A DNA stretch of 64,000 bases, taken from Flagellimonas_B algarum (lineage in GTDB: Bacteria; Bacteroidota; Bacteroidia; Flavobacteriales; Flavobacteriaceae). This document shows positions 7,603-16,028 of this stretch, one piece after another. Positions within the stretch are counted from its first letter, which is position 1; each line of letters begins with the position of its first letter. The stretch spans positions 310,001 to 374,000 of the forward strand of contig NZ_JBEVTG010000003.1 of assembly GCF_040513375.1 (NCBI RefSeq), read 5' to 3'. Made by a program: the position numbers and the translations under genes. Under the pieces are notes generated by a model. It was not told the DNA's origin. It ran no database searches and saw only the letters and a list, made by a program, of their open reading frames with translations.

Positions 7603-10600
7603 ATGGGGTGGCAGAAGTATCTTATCGGTACCTTCTTTCTTGTGATGGCTACGGCCCTTCAAGCACAAACGACCTTTACCGAAAATGCAGCGGCCTTTGG
7701 CCTTGATCTCAACCAGAACAAGGATGGGGGCCATGCCTGGGCCGATTTCGATAATGATGGGGATTTGGATGTCTTGGTATTGGAGAGCAACAATTCGGCC
7801 CGAAGCTTTTTGATGCGTAATGATGGTGGCACTTTCACCAACGTACAAGCCACCTTGGTGCCGGGCATGCTATCAGATCGTGCCGAGCGGCAAGCCGTGT
7901 GGGGTGATTTGAACAACGATGGCCGCCCCGATTTCATGATCAACAGTTCAGGGACCAACAGTTCTGTAGTCGCGTTACAGATATATCTTCAGAATACGGA
8001 CGGAACCTTCGGTGATGGAGCAGGAGGTTTTGCACCCATTACCATTGGGGAGAATGCCAGTCATACCATCACCATTGCAGCGATCAATTCAGAAGGCGCG
8101 GGATTCTTTGATTTTGAAGGGGATGGTGATCTCGATATCTTTTTCGACAGCCACAACTATGGTATCGAATTGTTGCGAAACAATTACATTGATCATTTGA
8201 CCCATACCGTGGTCGCCCCGGCGGCTGCTTCTTTGTTTACCCACATTACTCCTGGCAGCGGATCGGGAGTCGTCGAATTCGGTTTGAACCAGTTTGCAAC
8301 GGATGGTGACTACGGTTCAGCAGCTGATGTGAACGATGATGGATGGGTCGACATTTTCATGCGGAAGCGCAATGAAAACGATTTCTTTTTGAACCAAGGA
8401 GGAACCTTTACCAATGGTTCCGATTTGGCACAAGCAGCCAATGGCAATAAGGGCGGAAATGGGCTTTGGGATTTGGACAATGACGGTGATCTCGATGCCG
8501 TCTGGACCGAAAACGGTCTGACCCAGATATTCAGGAACGATGGTCCTGGAACTTGGACCGCCTTAGGAGCTTCTGTCTTCCCAGGGTTACCGCAACCATC
8601 CAATACGGATAGTGGAAGCTCTTCAAACGATATCGATGCCCTTGCAGGGGGTGATATCGACAATGATGGTGACATTGATATCCTCTTGGTAGGCGATAGC
8701 CGAAGTTACCTGTACATTAACCAATTGAATAGCCCAACGCCGGCACCTGGAGTTATCGGTAGCGGTACGGCCATGACCTTCGCCCTTGATGCGGAAACTT
8801 TCAATACGCGAAATGGGGAAGGGACGACCATGATCGACATTGATGATGATGGGGACCTTGATATTTATATGAACATCAGTCATAGTTCGGGCAACCAGCT
8901 TTGGATCAATAACCTACCGGCGGCGAACCGAAATAACCACTTGATCATTGATGTGACCGAAGATCGTAGTGCCGATGGTACTACCGGAGGGTTTTCAGGT
9001 CGTGTTGCCGTAGGTACCAACGTGATCATCAAAGATTGTGAAGGCAATATCATTAGCGGTTTGCGACAGGTAAACGGAGTATACGGACATGGCACACAAA
9101 GTCCGGAACAAGTCCATTTCGGCTTGCCCTTAGGGGAGAACGAAACCTACATCATCGAAGTGCGCTATCCGAATTTTTACGACCCCGTTGACGGTTTTAC
9201 CCGATTGATCGCGACCGTGGTCGCCACACCGAGCACGATATCGGGAACCAACCATTACGATATGACGACCACCGATGCCGAAATCGTAGAAAATATCAAT
9301 CCGCCCGACGCGGTCGATGATTTCGTTGAAGTGCCTCCAACGACGACGGTCTCGGTTCAAATCAATTTGTTTACGAACGATTCGGAACCCGACGGCGAAG
9401 ATTTCTTTATTGAAAGTGTGGTACAGCCTGCCATAGGAAGCGTGGTGATCGATGATGCCGATTTAGGCTTGGTCACCTATACGTATAGTGGGGGTACGGC
9501 TTTTCCAGGAACGACTTTTGATTATACCATTACCGATTCCACAGTATCCATTTGCCCCGCTTTGGGCAAAAGCGATACCGCTACGGTGACGGTTGATCCC
9601 CAAGAGGATACCGATGGGGATGGAGTGGCCGATATCGTTGACCTGGACGATGATAACGACGGAATCCTTGATAGCTTGGAGTGCCCCAATGGGGACCGTA
9701 TCTTATGGGTTACCCAAGACGCCCCTGAGACCGAAGAGCAAAATACGATAGACAAATTAACTGCTTTGGGCTACACTGTTACTGTAGTCGATGATAATGT
9801 CGGCGGCAATGCCAACGACTATGCCGCGGTTTTCATTTATGAAGACTCATTTAGTAGTACGGCTTTTGCAAATGTCAGTAATCTGACTACCACGGAGAAT
9901 GGTGTGGTCACCAGTGAGAATGCATTACACGATGAAATTTTGGGGGCCTCGACAGGTGGGTCTAGCGCAACAGGCTTGATCAATATCATTGATAACGGTC
10001 ATCCTATAACTGCGGGACTTTCCTTAGGGAATTACGATATCGCCGATGCCGCGTTCCATGGCAATGGGATTACCTCAGGTACGGTATTAGGGCAGCATCC
10101 CAACGGTGAAGTTTCCTTAGCGGTATGGGATGTTGGTGATGCCATGGAGGTCGGTAACGCGCCTGGACGAAGGGTCATCGTACCCCATACCAATGGTTCC
10201 GGTGGGTATAATGCGGCCGGGGAAGATTTGCTGATCAATGCCATTGTTTGGGCGGCCACCAAGGATACGGACAACGATGGCATTCCAAATTGTTTGGATA
10301 CCGATAGCGATAATGATGGTTGCGGCGATGCCGACGAAGCTTATGGTGATGCAAGCACCGACGCTGACGATAACGGCCAGTTCGGTAATGGGATTCCACC
10401 AATCGAAACCGATGGTACCGTAAGCGCGGCTTCCTATGCCACACCGGCCGATGCCGACACCTCTGGCACTCAAGATCATCTTGAATCGGGCATGGCAGCT
10501 ACCATAACGGTGCAACCATCCAATAGTACGGTCTGTTTAGGCTGTACGGCCACTTTCACCGTGGTTGTTGGCAATGGAGATCAGTTGCAATGGCAACGGT

Positions 10601-10836
10601 TCAATGGCAGCACCTGGGACAATCTAAGCGAAGCGGCCCCTTATTCTGGTACCCAAACCAACAACTTGACCATCACCGGGGCCGAGACCGCGCTCAATGG
10701 CGCCCAATTCCGGTTGGTGGCGAATGAAACCGGTTATAGTTGCGGGGAGGTATTGTCGAACACCGCCCAGTTGACCATCGAAGTGACTTCGGTCATTACG
10801 AACCGTCGTATCACCTATCGGGTCGAAAAATCCTAA
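7603..10836 (+). CDS. Large secreted FG-GAP/ASPIC/thrombospondin type 3 repeat protein
   Basis: I chose the ATG at 7603 (1077 residues) because it starts a clean signal peptide (MGWQKYLIGTFFLV...LQAQ). Residues of about 30-430 hold seven Ca-binding FG-GAP/VCBS motifs such as ADFDNDGDLDVLV and GDIDNDGDIDILL. An ASPIC/UnbV-like domain follows (NHLIIDV...GVYGHGTQSPEQVHFGL), then a cadherin/Big-like module (DAVDDFVEV). Two thrombospondin type 3 blocks (DTDGDGVADIVDLDDDNDG and DTDNDGIPNCLDTDSDNDG) flank an inserted domain of about 185 residues. An Ig-like module ends the protein (TITVQPSNSTVCLGC). The C-terminus is NRRITYRVEKS; no canonical T9SS sorting domain is visible. Probably cell surface or extracellular. 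Confidence 0.85.
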   Translation: MGWQKYLIGTFFLVMATALQAQTTFTENAAAFGLDLNQNKDGGHAWADFDNDGDLDVLVLESNNSARSFLMRNDGGTFTNVQATLVPGMLSDRAERQAVWGDLNNDGRPDFMINSSGTNSSVVALQIYLQNTDGTFGDGAGGFAPITIGENASHTITIAAINSEGAGFFDFEGDGDLDIFFDSHNYGIELLRNNYIDHLTHTVVAPAAASLFTHITPGSGSGVVEFGLNQFATDGDYGSAADVNDDGWVDIFMRKRNENDFFLNQGGTFTNGSDLAQAANGNKGGNGLWDLDNDGDLDAVWTENGLTQIFRNDGPGTWTALGASVFPGLPQPSNTDSGSSSNDIDALAGGDIDNDGDIDILLVGDSRSYLYINQLNSPTPAPGVIGSGTAMTFALDAETFNTRNGEGTTMIDIDDDGDLDIYMNISHSSGNQLWINNLPAANRNNHLIIDVTEDRSADGTTGGFSGRVAVGTNVIIKDCEGNIISGLRQVNGVYGHGTQSPEQVHFGLPLGENETYIIEVRYPNFYDPVDGFTRLIATVVATPSTISGTNHYDMTTTDAEIVENINPPDAVDDFVEVPPTTTVSVQINLFTNDSEPDGEDFFIESVVQPAIGSVVIDDADLGLVTYTYSGGTAFPGTTFDYTITDSTVSICPALGKSDTATVTVDPQEDTDGDGVADIVDLDDDNDGILDSLECPNGDRILWVTQDAPETEEQNTIDKLTALGYTVTVVDDNVGGNANDYAAVFIYEDSFSSTAFANVSNLTTTENGVVTSENALHDEILGASTGGSSATGLINIIDNGHPITAGLSLGNYDIADAAFHGNGITSGTVLGQHPNGEVSLAVWDVGDAMEVGNAPGRRVIVPHTNGSGGYNAAGEDLLINAIVWAATKDTDNDGIPNCLDTDSDNDGCGDADEAYGDASTDADDNGQFGNGIPPIETDGTVSAASYATPADADTSGTQDHLESGMAATITVQPSNSTVCLGCTATFTVVVGNGDQLQWQRFNGSTWDNLSEAAPYSGTQTNNLTITGAETALNGAQFRLVANETGYSCGEVLSNTAQLTIEVTSVITNRRITYRVEKS

Positions 10837-10843
10837 ATACCCT

Positions 10844-11248
10844 TTATGCGTCAGTTGCAGCTGCCTTATTCGAATTGGTAGGGAGCTTCCAGGCGATGAC
10901 CATAATGCCTACCAAAGCGATGCTACCCATCATTCCGAAAAACAGGTCATCGAGATCCGCATTGAAGAGCGAACTCAAAATACCCAAAAGCATGATGAAC
11001 GCTACGACAACGTTTACCCAACGGTTCGCCGTATCACCTAACAGTTTGGGTAGTATGACCATAAGGATCGGCAGTTCCAAAATGACGCCGTAAAGGAGCA
11101 TCGTAGGTTCGGCGATGTGCAGGGTCTTCAAACTTTCCAAGAACCCATCGTTCAAGAATTCGTGTAGATCGCGAAAGATCATATTGAACAAGACGAAAGT
11201 CCAAAGGGTGGATAGTAAGCCTTGTGGTGTGGTATTTCTTGTATGCAT
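10844..11248 (-). CDS. DUF6326-like four-helix membrane protein
   Basis: A 134-residue protein with four hydrophobic segments and the motif LLSTLWTFVLFNMIFRDLHEF near the N-terminus. A paralogue at 39742-40185 shares the same motif (LLSTLWIFVLLHMVFRDLHQF) and the NADLDDLFF/TADLDDWFF motif. Both lie downstream of a Crp/Fnr gene. Its stop is 7 bp from the stop of the convergent gene ending at 10836. Function unknown. Confidence 0.75.
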   Translation of the reverse strand: MHTRNTTPQGLLSTLWTFVLFNMIFRDLHEFLNDGFLESLKTLHIAEPTMLLYGVILELPILMVILPKLLGDTANRWVNVVVAFIMLLGILSSLFNADLDDLFFGMMGSIALVGIMVIAWKLPTNSNKAAATDA

Positions 11249-11265
11249 CTTTTATTCTTTTTGGA

Positions 11266-11640
11266 TTAAGGATGGATGGCATGGGCCTGCATGAAGCGGG
11301 CCAATTCAGTTTGAATGAACCGCCTGAGTACGCCGACTTCCGTTTGATAGCGATCGAGTGCTTCCCGTTCATCTTCGGATACATCGGGGGAGGGTCCGGC
11401 CATCATGCTGTGTATGGTGCTGTTCAGATAGGCCATTCGTTCCATTTTCGAATGGATGAGACCTAATTCAGGAAAAGAGTCCATGGTTTGTTGGTGTGTA
11501 ACATAACCGTTGGTTTCCATAAGTTGCGCGACGGTTCTATCGAAGTGTCGGTCTTCCGGTTTTTTCGTGCAAAGGGCGAGAAGGAGAAGGCCGCTCATGA
11601 GGGTACCCCCAACTGCCAATACTAAAGTTCGTGTTTTCAT
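11266..11640 (-). CDS. Small putative lipoprotein
   Basis: A 124-residue protein with an N-terminal hydrophobic segment and a lipobox-like LLALC. The mature part is helical and charged (DVSEDEREALDRYQTEVGVLRRFIQTELARF). It is the first gene after the operator/-7 pair at 11671-11714 and lies 17 bp upstream of the DUF6326 gene, so both are probably co-expressed under the adjacent regulator. I recognise no family. Confidence 0.65.
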   Translation of the reverse strand: MKTRTLVLAVGGTLMSGLLLLALCTKKPEDRHFDRTVAQLMETNGYVTHQQTMDSFPELGLIHSKMERMAYLNSTIHSMMAGPSPDVSEDEREALDRYQTEVGVLRRFIQTELARFMQAHAIHP

Positions 11641-11670
11641 GCCTTGTTTTTTGATGGATTTTTAAAGGCA

Positions 11671-11714
11671 CAAAATTGCGGAGGAGAAACACCAAAGTCA
11701 TTGACTTCGGTTAA
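11671..11714 (-). promoter_or_regulatory. Fnr-like operator plus -7 box for the 11266-11640 gene
   Basis: The minus strand reads TTAAC-CGAA-GTCAA at 11714-11701, an imperfect TTGAT-N4-ATCAA-type palindrome. The minus strand reads CAATTTTG at 11678-11671, one mismatch from TAnnTTTG. The gap of 22 bp is the one seen at the other Crp/Fnr-linked promoters, which is why this register is preferred over an overlapping palindrome. Confidence 0.55.
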
Positions 11715-11722
11715 GAAATGGG

Positions 11723-12304
11723 TTACTGCTGTGACCACATCCGCTTTCGGATGCGGCTTAAGGATTCCGGTTGGATGCCCAAGTAACTGGCGATCATGTA
11801 TTGGGGTACACGCTCGATGAGGTCGGGTCGGGCCTCCATCAATTGTTGGTAGCGCGCTTCGGGCGAGAGGTTTTTCAAGTCGTCTAAAAACAGCTGCTTT
11901 TTGGCGGACAACTGATCACCGATTTTCACGAAAATGGGAATAAACCGGGGAAACTCCTGAAGGAACCGTTGGGTCCGTTCCTCGTTTCCTGTAGAAACAA
12001 TGCAGGCTTCAAGGCATTCGAGATAGTATTTTGAAGGGGTTTTATCGACATAGCTTACCGGGGTGATCGGATCGTTTTCGGTAAAGAACTCCACGATTTT
12101 CTCCTCCCCATCCTCGATATAATAGCGTTTCACACAGCCGCTCAGTACCAGAAAACAAACTTGGGCATACTCACCGGCCTTGAGGAGAAAGTCGTTTTTG
12201 GCGTAGTCACGTACGATATCCTCCTTTTTGATCAGCTCGATTTCCTCGGCACTTAAGTCCATGTACTGCGAAAAATAGGAAACCAACAAGGCGTTTTTAT
12301 CCAT
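11723..12304 (-). CDS. Crp/Fnr-family transcriptional regulator
   Basis: A 193-residue protein with a cyclic-nucleotide-type beta-roll (LKAGEYAQVCFLVLSGCVKRYY) and a C-terminal helix-turn-helix RVPQYMIASYLGIQPESLSRIRKR. The recognition helix ESLSR resembles the ETISR of E. coli FNR. The N-terminal Fe-S cysteine cluster of FNR is absent. It lies directly upstream of the lipoprotein/DUF6326 pair, with an Fnr-like operator between. Its closest relative in the window is the regulator at 39093-39668, which also precedes a DUF6326 gene. Confidence 0.88.
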   Translation of the reverse strand: MDKNALLVSYFSQYMDLSAEEIELIKKEDIVRDYAKNDFLLKAGEYAQVCFLVLSGCVKRYYIEDGEEKIVEFFTENDPITPVSYVDKTPSKYYLECLEACIVSTGNEERTQRFLQEFPRFIPIFVKIGDQLSAKKQLFLDDLKNLSPEARYQQLMEARPDLIERVPQYMIASYLGIQPESLSRIRKRMWSQQ

Positions 12305-12821
12305 AAGGCTTTAAAATGGGGAAGCGAAAGAGTGCATCGCGATCCAAGTGTAAAGTACGGAAAATTTCAAAGGGATTCGGGGCCCGGTTCGATTAGGGTA
12401 TTCCTGAAACCGGAAGCTACGATACCGACCTGACAAGGAACGGTCGAACAACCTAAGTAAGCGGTCTTTTCTTTCCCTAAAATAGACATACCGAAGCGAT
12501 GGACTTGGGTCTGTGATCCCCGATTTTGATCGATCTCCCAGCAAAACCTTTTGTTAATAACTTGTAAGAATAATCTGAGAAACTGGGGTTTTGCTACAAG
12601 CTGACTAGGGGTTTGGTCCAAGAATCTAAAATTTAACAAAACTGGCATACTAAGGACCGATACTTCCGTTTAGGTCATTCGGGAACATTAGTGAATTCGG
12701 TCGGCCTGCCCTTGCGGCACCGACCCGATACGAGTTACTATGAAGACACCCCAAATCCTACAAAGAAAATTGCGAGTCCCCAATCCTAAATTCACCAAAT
12801 CTTATTCCTACATCCACTTTT
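12305..12821. other. Intergenic region between divergent Crp gene and RHS operon
   Basis: About 517 bp without a convincing gene. Short open frames here lack support. The region must hold the promoters of the regulator reading leftward and of the long RHS operon reading rightward. I see no perfect TAnnTTTG box or clear operator. A notable AT-rich stretch surrounds 12550-12650. Confidence 0.5.
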
Positions 12822-14363
12822 ATGAAAACCTACATTTCAAAAAAGCTATTCGGCCTCTTTTTGGCACTTTTTTCAATACCCCTGATCGCCATTTCCCAAT
12901 CGGATACTTTCGGTCCGATACATGATGCGTATTTGCAAAATGGCACCCTTTACAACAACAACTTACTACGTATCGAAGCAGGCAACCGACTTCGTGAAGG
13001 TTTTTTAATGTTCGATATCGCCGCCATAAACGGCACCGTAACCTCCATTGATCTGCAATTGACCGTAGTCACCGATGCCGGTGACGGACCGTTATCAGTG
13101 TACCTCAGCAATACTACCAGCTGGAGCGAGACCACGCTTTCCAATGCCAACAAACCGGGTCAAGATATTGCCTTGGGTTCGATATCCGGGCCTTTTGGTA
13201 TCGGCAATGTGAAAAATATAACCATAGCCCCTAATTTGGTGACGGGCGATCGATTTTCGATCATTATCGTGCACAATGGGGCCAATGCTGACGATCTTGC
13301 CTTCGGTTCTTCCACGACCACCTCAGTTGCATCCCGGCCTATACTGACCGTAGGCTATACGGAGAACAATTCAGGGGGGTCGGACAACCAAGCGCCTTCG
13401 GCACCAACCGGTCTGGCATCGACCGGGCAGACGAATAGCACTGTCGGTCTTACATGGAGCAGTGCCACGGATAATGTGGGGGTCACCGGATACAAGGTTT
13501 ACCAAAACGGTGCGAACGTCGCTACCATCGGCAATACCACCAGCTATCAGGTCACCGGACTCAGTTCAGCTACGGCCTATACCTTCAGTGTCACAGCTTT
13601 GGATGCGGCCGGCAATGAAAGTGCGAGCAGCACGACCATCAATGTAACGACTGACAGCGGTTCTTCTGGCGGTGGAGGGTCTAGCGGAAGCACGGTTTGG
13701 GCGGAGTCCGGCAGCAATGCCATTTATTACAGCAGCGGTAATGTGGGTATTGGAACCTCGAACCCGATTCGAAAACTCGAAGTATTCGACAACAACGCCA
13801 CTTTGGCCCGTTTCTCTGGAGGGCATAGCGGCATTCAAGGCATCCAGGTCGAACGGCAATCAGGTGATCATATCCGTTTGGTAACCAGCTATACCGGTTT
13901 TGGGGGCGGATTGGAATCGAGCTCCAAACTACGGTTCGCCGTATCCGGAAACACCATCAATTCCCCCTCAATGGTCCTTGATCAGTCGGGCAACCTGGGT
14001 ATCGGTACCCAGAACATCGAAGGTTGGAAACTCGCAGTAGGCGGAAGCATCCGTGCCGAAGAGATCAAGGTCGAGACCGGCTGGGCCGATTACGTGTTCG
14101 AGGCCGATTACGAACTACGCACCTTGGCCGAACTCGCGGCCTATATCGAAACCCATGGGCATTTGCCCAACATCCCCTCGGCCGATGAAGTCGCTGCCAA
14201 TGGGATCAAACTGGGTGATATGAACCGCCTTTTATTGGAAAAAATCGAGGAGCTGACCCTCTATATGTTGCAACAGCAAGCGCTTTTGACGCAACAACAG
14301 GCCCAATTGGAAGCGCTTCAGCAAACCATAAATCAAATTGATGTTAAACAATCCAAACACTAA
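12822..14363 (+). CDS. Exported tail-fibre-like protein 1 (DNRLRE/CBM96-like + FN3 + fibre C-terminus)
   Basis: A 513-residue protein with signal peptide (MKTYISKKLFGLFLALF...AISQ). Residues of about 30-185 resemble the DNRLRE/CBM96 beta-sandwich (HDAYLQNG, LRIEAGNRLREGFLMFDI). A fibronectin type III domain spans about 190-278, followed by a Gly/Ser linker. The C-terminal block of about 200 residues contains SSGNVGIGTSNP, the degenerate repeat of phage tail fibres, then FEADYELRTLAELAAYIETHGHLP and a coiled-coil end (LEKIEELTLYML). It is the first gene of a plus-strand run through 26020 with gaps of 0-23 bp. Likely a trimeric surface fibre. Confidence 0.8.
   Translation: MKTYISKKLFGLFLALFSIPLIAISQSDTFGPIHDAYLQNGTLYNNNLLRIEAGNRLREGFLMFDIAAINGTVTSIDLQLTVVTDAGDGPLSVYLSNTTSWSETTLSNANKPGQDIALGSISGPFGIGNVKNITIAPNLVTGDRFSIIIVHNGANADDLAFGSSTTTSVASRPILTVGYTENNSGGSDNQAPSAPTGLASTGQTNSTVGLTWSSATDNVGVTGYKVYQNGANVATIGNTTSYQVTGLSSATAYTFSVTALDAAGNESASSTTINVTTDSGSSGGGGSSGSTVWAESGSNAIYYSSGNVGIGTSNPIRKLEVFDNNATLARFSGGHSGIQGIQVERQSGDHIRLVTSYTGFGGGLESSSKLRFAVSGNTINSPSMVLDQSGNLGIGTQNIEGWKLAVGGSIRAEEIKVETGWADYVFEADYELRTLAELAAYIETHGHLPNIPSADEVAANGIKLGDMNRLLLEKIEELTLYMLQQQALLTQQQAQLEALQQTINQIDVKQSKH
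13392..13660 (+). repeat. FN3-encoding repeat, copy in fibre 1
   Basis: This FN3-coding segment is highly similar at DNA level to 16758-17034 in fibre 3 (LASTGQT...TTSYQVTGLSSAT.YTFSV.ALDAAGNESA). Fibre 2 has a Big_2-like domain at the equivalent place, so the domain has been swapped or lost as a module. Confidence 0.8.
13669..14275 (+). repeat. Fibre C-terminal block, copy 1 of 3
   Basis: Encodes the Gly/Ser linker, the NVGIGTSNP repeat and the C-terminal fibre domain. The same block recurs at 15382-15990 and 17041-17648 with long stretches of near-identical DNA, although the N-terminal halves of the three genes differ. Confidence 0.85.
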
Positions 14364-14367
14364 AATC

Positions 14368-16026
14368 ATGGTAAAACGGACCATTTCCCAATTTCTGCTC
14401 TTGGTGCTCATCGCCCTAGGGCTTCCTCAACTCGCACATGCCCAGAACCTGATCGCCAATATAGGCGACGAGGTCGTTTGGTCGACCGGATCGGGATCCG
14501 CATCGCCCTACAGCCAATATGCGAGCAATGGACAAAATTCAAGGGTCAACACCACCGGACCGTACGGAACCTCGGTCGTAGCTTGGCAAATCGTCACGGC
14601 CAACGTGACGGGGGCCAATGGGGGGTGGACCCGCGATGCCATCAGCCTGTCAACCAATAAGACGTATCGTTTTACCGTTTGGGTTCGTTCTGAAAGTGCC
14701 CTGAACTGCTCAAAACGCGTTGGGTATTTAGGAAATGCCACCAATGGGGCTTCGGTAAATTTCTCCCCGGCAGCAAGCGGCAGTGCTACCTCACAACCGC
14801 AACCGCTGAATGCGAACATCCAAGACGATACCTGGTACCTCTATGTAGGCTACATCGGCCCGAATGGCTATAGCGGCAGTGCCGACAGCGGAATGTACGC
14901 CATTGACAATGCCAACCCGAACGTGATGCCAGCTTCCAGCTATGCGATTTCCGATTGGGCTTTTCCAAGCGGGCATTCGACGATTGAAGTCAAGTTCAGG
15001 AGCTTGATCTACAATTGTGGGGCTGGTGATGTAATGTATACCTATGCCCCGAGGATCGAAGAAGTCAACGGAAGCACCAAACCGCTGCTTGACATTTTGT
15101 ATCCGAACAATTCGAACCCGACCCCGGTAAGCTCGGTGGCCATCACCTCGTCTAACGTTAGCGTGGCTTCAGGGCAGACCGTGCAATTGAACGGTACCGT
15201 ATTGCCATCGAATGCCAACCAAACACTGCTATGGACCAGTTCGAACACCAATGTCGCTACGGTCAACAGCAGTGGTGTCGTCACAGGAGTGGCGAACGGA
15301 ACGGCAACCATCACGGCTACATCCCAAGAAAACACCGGCCTTTTCGATGTCGAAACGGTCACCGTGACCGCAGCATCGAGTGGTGGTGGGTCGAGCGGAA
15401 GCTCGGTTTGGACCGAGACGGGCAGTAGTGATGCCATTTATTATAGCAGCGGTAATGTGGGTATCGGCAACACGAACCCCATTCGAAAACTCGAAGTATT
15501 CGACAACAATGCTACTTTGGCCCGTTTCTCTGGAGGGCATAGCGGCATACAAGGCATCCAGGTCGAGCGGCAAGATGGCGACCACATCCGTTTGGTGACC
15601 AACTATACCGGTTTTGGAGCCGGATTGGAATCGAGCTCCAAACTACGCTTCGCCGTAGACGGCAATACCATCAATACGCCTGCCATGGTCCTTGACGAAT
15701 CTGGAAACCTTGGGATCGGTACCCAAAACATCGGCACTTGGAAACTTGCAGTGGCCGGAAGCATCCGTGCCGAAGAGATCAAAGTCGAGACCGGCTGGGC
15801 CGATTATGTGTTCGAAGCCGATTACGAACTACGCACCTTGGCCGAACTCGCGGCCTATATCGAAACCCATGGGCATTTGCCCAACATCCCCTCGGCCGAT
15901 GAAGTCGCCGCCAACGGGGTGAAGTTGGGTGATATGAACCGCCTTTTATTGGAAAAAATCGAGGAGCTGACCCTCTACATCCTGCAACAGCAAAAAGAAA
16001 TCGAATTACTAAAAGAAAAACGATAA
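14368..16026 (+). CDS. Exported tail-fibre-like protein 2 (Big_2-like + fibre C-terminus)
   Basis: I start at ATG 14368 (552 residues), which begins a signal peptide (MVKRTISQFLLLVLIALGL...AHAQ) 4 bp after the previous stop. The N-terminal region of about 230 residues is beta-rich and resembles a carbohydrate-binding sandwich (YRFTVWVRSESALNCSKRVG, SDWAFPSGHSTIEVKFRS). A bacterial Ig-like Big_2 domain follows (VSSVAITSSNVSVASGQTVQ). The C-terminal 200 residues repeat the fibre block shared with its neighbours. No T9SS sorting domain is visible. Confidence 0.8.
   Translation: MVKRTISQFLLLVLIALGLPQLAHAQNLIANIGDEVVWSTGSGSASPYSQYASNGQNSRVNTTGPYGTSVVAWQIVTANVTGANGGWTRDAISLSTNKTYRFTVWVRSESALNCSKRVGYLGNATNGASVNFSPAASGSATSQPQPLNANIQDDTWYLYVGYIGPNGYSGSADSGMYAIDNANPNVMPASSYAISDWAFPSGHSTIEVKFRSLIYNCGAGDVMYTYAPRIEEVNGSTKPLLDILYPNNSNPTPVSSVAITSSNVSVASGQTVQLNGTVLPSNANQTLLWTSSNTNVATVNSSGVVTGVANGTATITATSQENTGLFDVETVTVTAASSGGGSSGSSVWTETGSSDAIYYSSGNVGIGNTNPIRKLEVFDNNATLARFSGGHSGIQGIQVERQDGDHIRLVTNYTGFGAGLESSSKLRFAVDGNTINTPAMVLDESGNLGIGTQNIGTWKLAVAGSIRAEEIKVETGWADYVFEADYELRTLAELAAYIETHGHLPNIPSADEVAANGVKLGDMNRLLLEKIEELTLYILQQQKEIELLKEKR
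15382..15990 (+). repeat. Fibre C-terminal block, copy 2 of 3
   Basis: Equivalent to 13669-14275 and 17041-17648. It shows a few more substitutions (for example VERQDGDH for VERQSGDH), but retains long identical stretches around the GWADYVFEADYELRTLAEL coding segment. Confidence 0.85.
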
Positions 16027-16028
16027 GC

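Noticed and set aside
11695..11707. Palindrome AAGTCATTGACTT as the operator of the 11266-11640 gene
   Set aside because: Its centre is 23 bp from the -7 box, unlike the 29.5 bp of the other sites. The overlapping TTAAC-N4-GTCAA fits both the spacing and the FNR-like helix, though the two cannot be separated with certainty.
12740..12925. A 61-codon open frame overlapping the start of fibre 1
   Set aside because: It is out of frame with the signal peptide of the real gene and has no domain or promoter support.
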